From positions 868,001 to 932,000 of the forward strand of contig NZ_JANBWE010000001.1 in NCBI RefSeq assembly GCF_024259515.1: a stretch of 64,000 nucleotides of DNA, read 5' to 3'. Positions 62,791-64,000 of this stretch are shown piece by piece. Each line of letters opens with the position of its first letter. Within the stretch, counting starts at the first letter, position 1. Both the position numbers and the translations under genes were made by a program. The notes beneath the pieces are model-generated. The model ran no database searches and was not told where the DNA came from. It saw only the letters and a list, made by a program, of their open reading frames with translations. The DNA comes from Salirhabdus salicampi (GTDB lineage: Bacteria > Bacillota > Bacilli > Bacillales > Alkalibacillaceae).

Positions 62791-63825
62791 ATGAAGAAGT
62801 TCCTTTCATTTTTGTTTGTTATGATTTTAATGTTTGCTGTAGCTTGTTCCAACGACAATACGAGTGGGGATGGAAATAATAGCGGAAATAGTGATGGAAA
62901 TAGCAATGGCAATGAAACATGGGAACCAGAACAGTCTATTGAAATTGTAGCACCAGCAGGAGCCGGTGGTGGCTGGGATACAACGGCTCGTATGGCTGCG
63001 AAAGTATTTGAAGAAGCAAGTATTATTGACCAAGACATCGGTGTTGTGAATAAGCCTGGTGGTGGAGGTGCAGTAGGTTGGGCATATATCGCAGGTAAAG
63101 AAGGAAGCCCGTATAACCTATTTGTTTCTTCTTCACCAATCTTGTTAGTTCCATTAAACGGTCAGTCACAATATGGTCATGAAGATTTCACACCGATTGC
63201 AAACGTTATTGCTGACTATGGTGCTTTTGCAGTTAAAGAAGATGCAAAATGGAACAATCTGAATGAATTATTTGAAGACCTGAAGGACGCACCAGAGAGC
63301 ATCACTGTTGTAGGTGAGTCGTCTCCTGGAAGTATGGACCATATCCAGTTTGTAAAATTAGCGAAAGCAGCTGGAGTCGACATTACGAAGATCAAATACG
63401 TGTCTGACCAAGATGGTGGTGCGATGACAGCACTTTTAAACGGGAGTGTAGACGTTTACTCTACTGGATTAGCTGAAACAGTAGAGCAAGCTGAAGCAGG
63501 AAACATTCGTGTTCTAGCCGTAACGGCAGGGGAAAGATTAGAAGGAGATGTAATTTCTGATTTCCCAACAGCTGTTGAGCAAGGAATCAATGAAACATTT
63601 GTGAATTGGAGAGGTTTCTTCGGTCCTCCTAACATGGATGATGAAGTAAGAGCTTACTATGAAGCTAAATTTAAAGAATTAAGCGATTCTGATGAGTTTG
63701 CAGATATTCGCGCTCAATATGGTTGGGACGAAATGTATATGGATAGTGACGAGTATAAAACATTCTTAGATAATGAAAAACAAGCGATTAAGGAAATATT
63801 GGATGAATTAGGATTAGGCAATTAA
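62791..63825 (+). CDS. tctC: Tripartite tricarboxylate transporter substrate-binding lipoprotein
   Basis: The 344-residue lipoprotein has a signal with FAVACSND lipobox near residue 19, then a Ser/Gly/Asn-rich linker and the TctC fold: IEIVAPAGAGGGWDTTARM, VVNKPGGGGAVGWAYIAG, VVGESSPGSMDHIQFVKLAKAAG. It should capture citrate or a like tricarboxylate outside the cell. AAGGGGGAAAAG precedes the ATG. The next gene encodes TctB. Confidence 0.93.
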   Translation: MKKFLSFLFVMILMFAVACSNDNTSGDGNNSGNSDGNSNGNETWEPEQSIEIVAPAGAGGGWDTTARMAAKVFEEASIIDQDIGVVNKPGGGGAVGWAYIAGKEGSPYNLFVSSSPILLVPLNGQSQYGHEDFTPIANVIADYGAFAVKEDAKWNNLNELFEDLKDAPESITVVGESSPGSMDHIQFVKLAKAAGVDITKIKYVSDQDGGAMTALLNGSVDVYSTGLAETVEQAEAGNIRVLAVTAGERLEGDVISDFPTAVEQGINETFVNWRGFFGPPNMDDEVRAYYEAKFKELSDSDEFADIRAQYGWDEMYMDSDEYKTFLDNEKQAIKEILDELGLGN

Positions 63826-63847
63826 GTAGAATGATAAATTAGGAGAG

Positions 63848-63868
63848 TCAACGGCGGTTCGCCGTTGA
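63848..63868 (+). other. Intercistronic hairpin between tctC and tctB
   Basis: TCAACGGCG pairs with CGCCGTTGA around a three-base loop. No T tract follows. Such hairpins after binding-protein genes protect the upstream mRNA and raise binding protein over membrane subunits. Confidence 0.7.
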
Positions 63869-63910
63869 TTCTCTATTTCCATATGTAAGCATCATAGATA
63901 GGATGGTGAG

Positions 63911-64000
63911 ATGATGAAACTTACAACAAACCGAAAGCTAGGGTTATTTGTTATAAGTTTTGCTGCTGTTTATTTAATCCTTAGTTATCAATTACCTTCA
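63911..64000 (+). CDS. tctB: Tripartite tricarboxylate transporter small membrane subunit, partial
   Basis: The frame reads MMKLTTNRKLGLFVISFAAV and goes on to the window edge (30 codons) with a membrane helix, the typical N-terminus of TctB. It follows tctC in the same direction; tctA is expected next. The start is ATG 63911 or 63914 (GGATGGTGAG upstream). Confidence 0.78.
   Translation, partial: MMKLTTNRKLGLFVISFAAVYLILSYQLPS

Overview
The window reads as chromosomal DNA of a low-GC, endospore-type Bacillaceae, most likely a halophilic or halotolerant one. Pointers are a Bacillus-style short HisG plus HisZ histidine operon, many B. subtilis-like genes (dynA, yojN/yojO, yrrT-mccA-mccB, ypcP, ytzI, uvsE, zur, sporulation-type kinases), strong AAGGAGG ribosome binding sites, frequent TTG/GTG starts and a complete ectABC cluster for the compatible solute ectoine. 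There are no rRNA or tRNA genes, CRISPR arrays or intact insertion sequences.

Layout. 1-9.2 kb: end of a LysM gene, ferredoxin, hisJ (minus strand) and a tight plus-strand operon hisZ-G-D-B-H-A-F-I-hisC behind a near-consensus sigma-A promoter. 9.2-12.9 kb: the double dynamin-like GTPase DynA. 13.0-15.7 kb: ectA-ectB-ectC with an unusual ATT-start candidate and a helically phased triple repeat upstream. 16.0-18.1 kb: DEAD-box helicase CshA and then an OsmC-family gene with an in-frame TGA exactly at the expected catalytic cysteine, followed by a SECIS-like hairpin (probable selenoprotein). 18.2-21.1 kb: KinB-like kinase, serine/threonine dehydratase, DUF192 protein. 21.2-28.5 kb: a Tad/Flp pilus locus (flp, prepilin peptidase, tadE, tadG, cpaB, cpaE, cpaF, tadB, tadC) preceded by a structured leader. 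28.6-32.9 kb: GSA-type aminotransferase with an RpiR-type regulator, UV endonuclease and small proteins. 33.1-34.7 kb: Zur and a Zur-box-controlled zinc-binding lipoprotein. 35-36.8 kb: hypotheticals and an IS3 relic. 37-39.7 kb: MoxR-type ATPase plus VWA protein (yojN/yojO type). 40-43.2 kb: yrrT-luxS-mccA-mccB, a homocysteine-to-cysteine recycling operon. 43.3-52.1 kb: WrbA, DUF4349 lipoprotein, DJ-1/PfpI protein, PAS kinase, AIR-synthase-like protein, MsrA, chemotaxis receptor, DUF421 protein. 52.2-55.7 kb: YpcP exonuclease, then a c-di-GMP-I riboswitch with terminator in front of an MHYT-PAS-GGDEF-EAL gene broken by one extra C in a C6 tract. 56-58.6 kb: a protein of unknown family and an NSS sodium symporter. 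59.2-64 kb: a citrate-type two-component system, an ATC-hydrolase-family protein and the start of a tripartite tricarboxylate transporter (tctC, tctB) behind a perfect CcpA cre site.

Themes: histidine, ectoine and sulfur amino acid metabolism; redox repair (probable Sec-OsmC, MsrA, WrbA, ferredoxin); surface behaviour (Tad pili, c-di-GMP enzyme and riboswitch, chemotaxis receptor); and metal or carboxylate uptake with local regulators. The strongest candidate for something new is the Sec-containing OsmC protein; next are the riboswitch plus frameshifted c-di-GMP enzyme, the ect promoter architecture with its ATT start, and the structured RNA in front of the Flp pilin gene.
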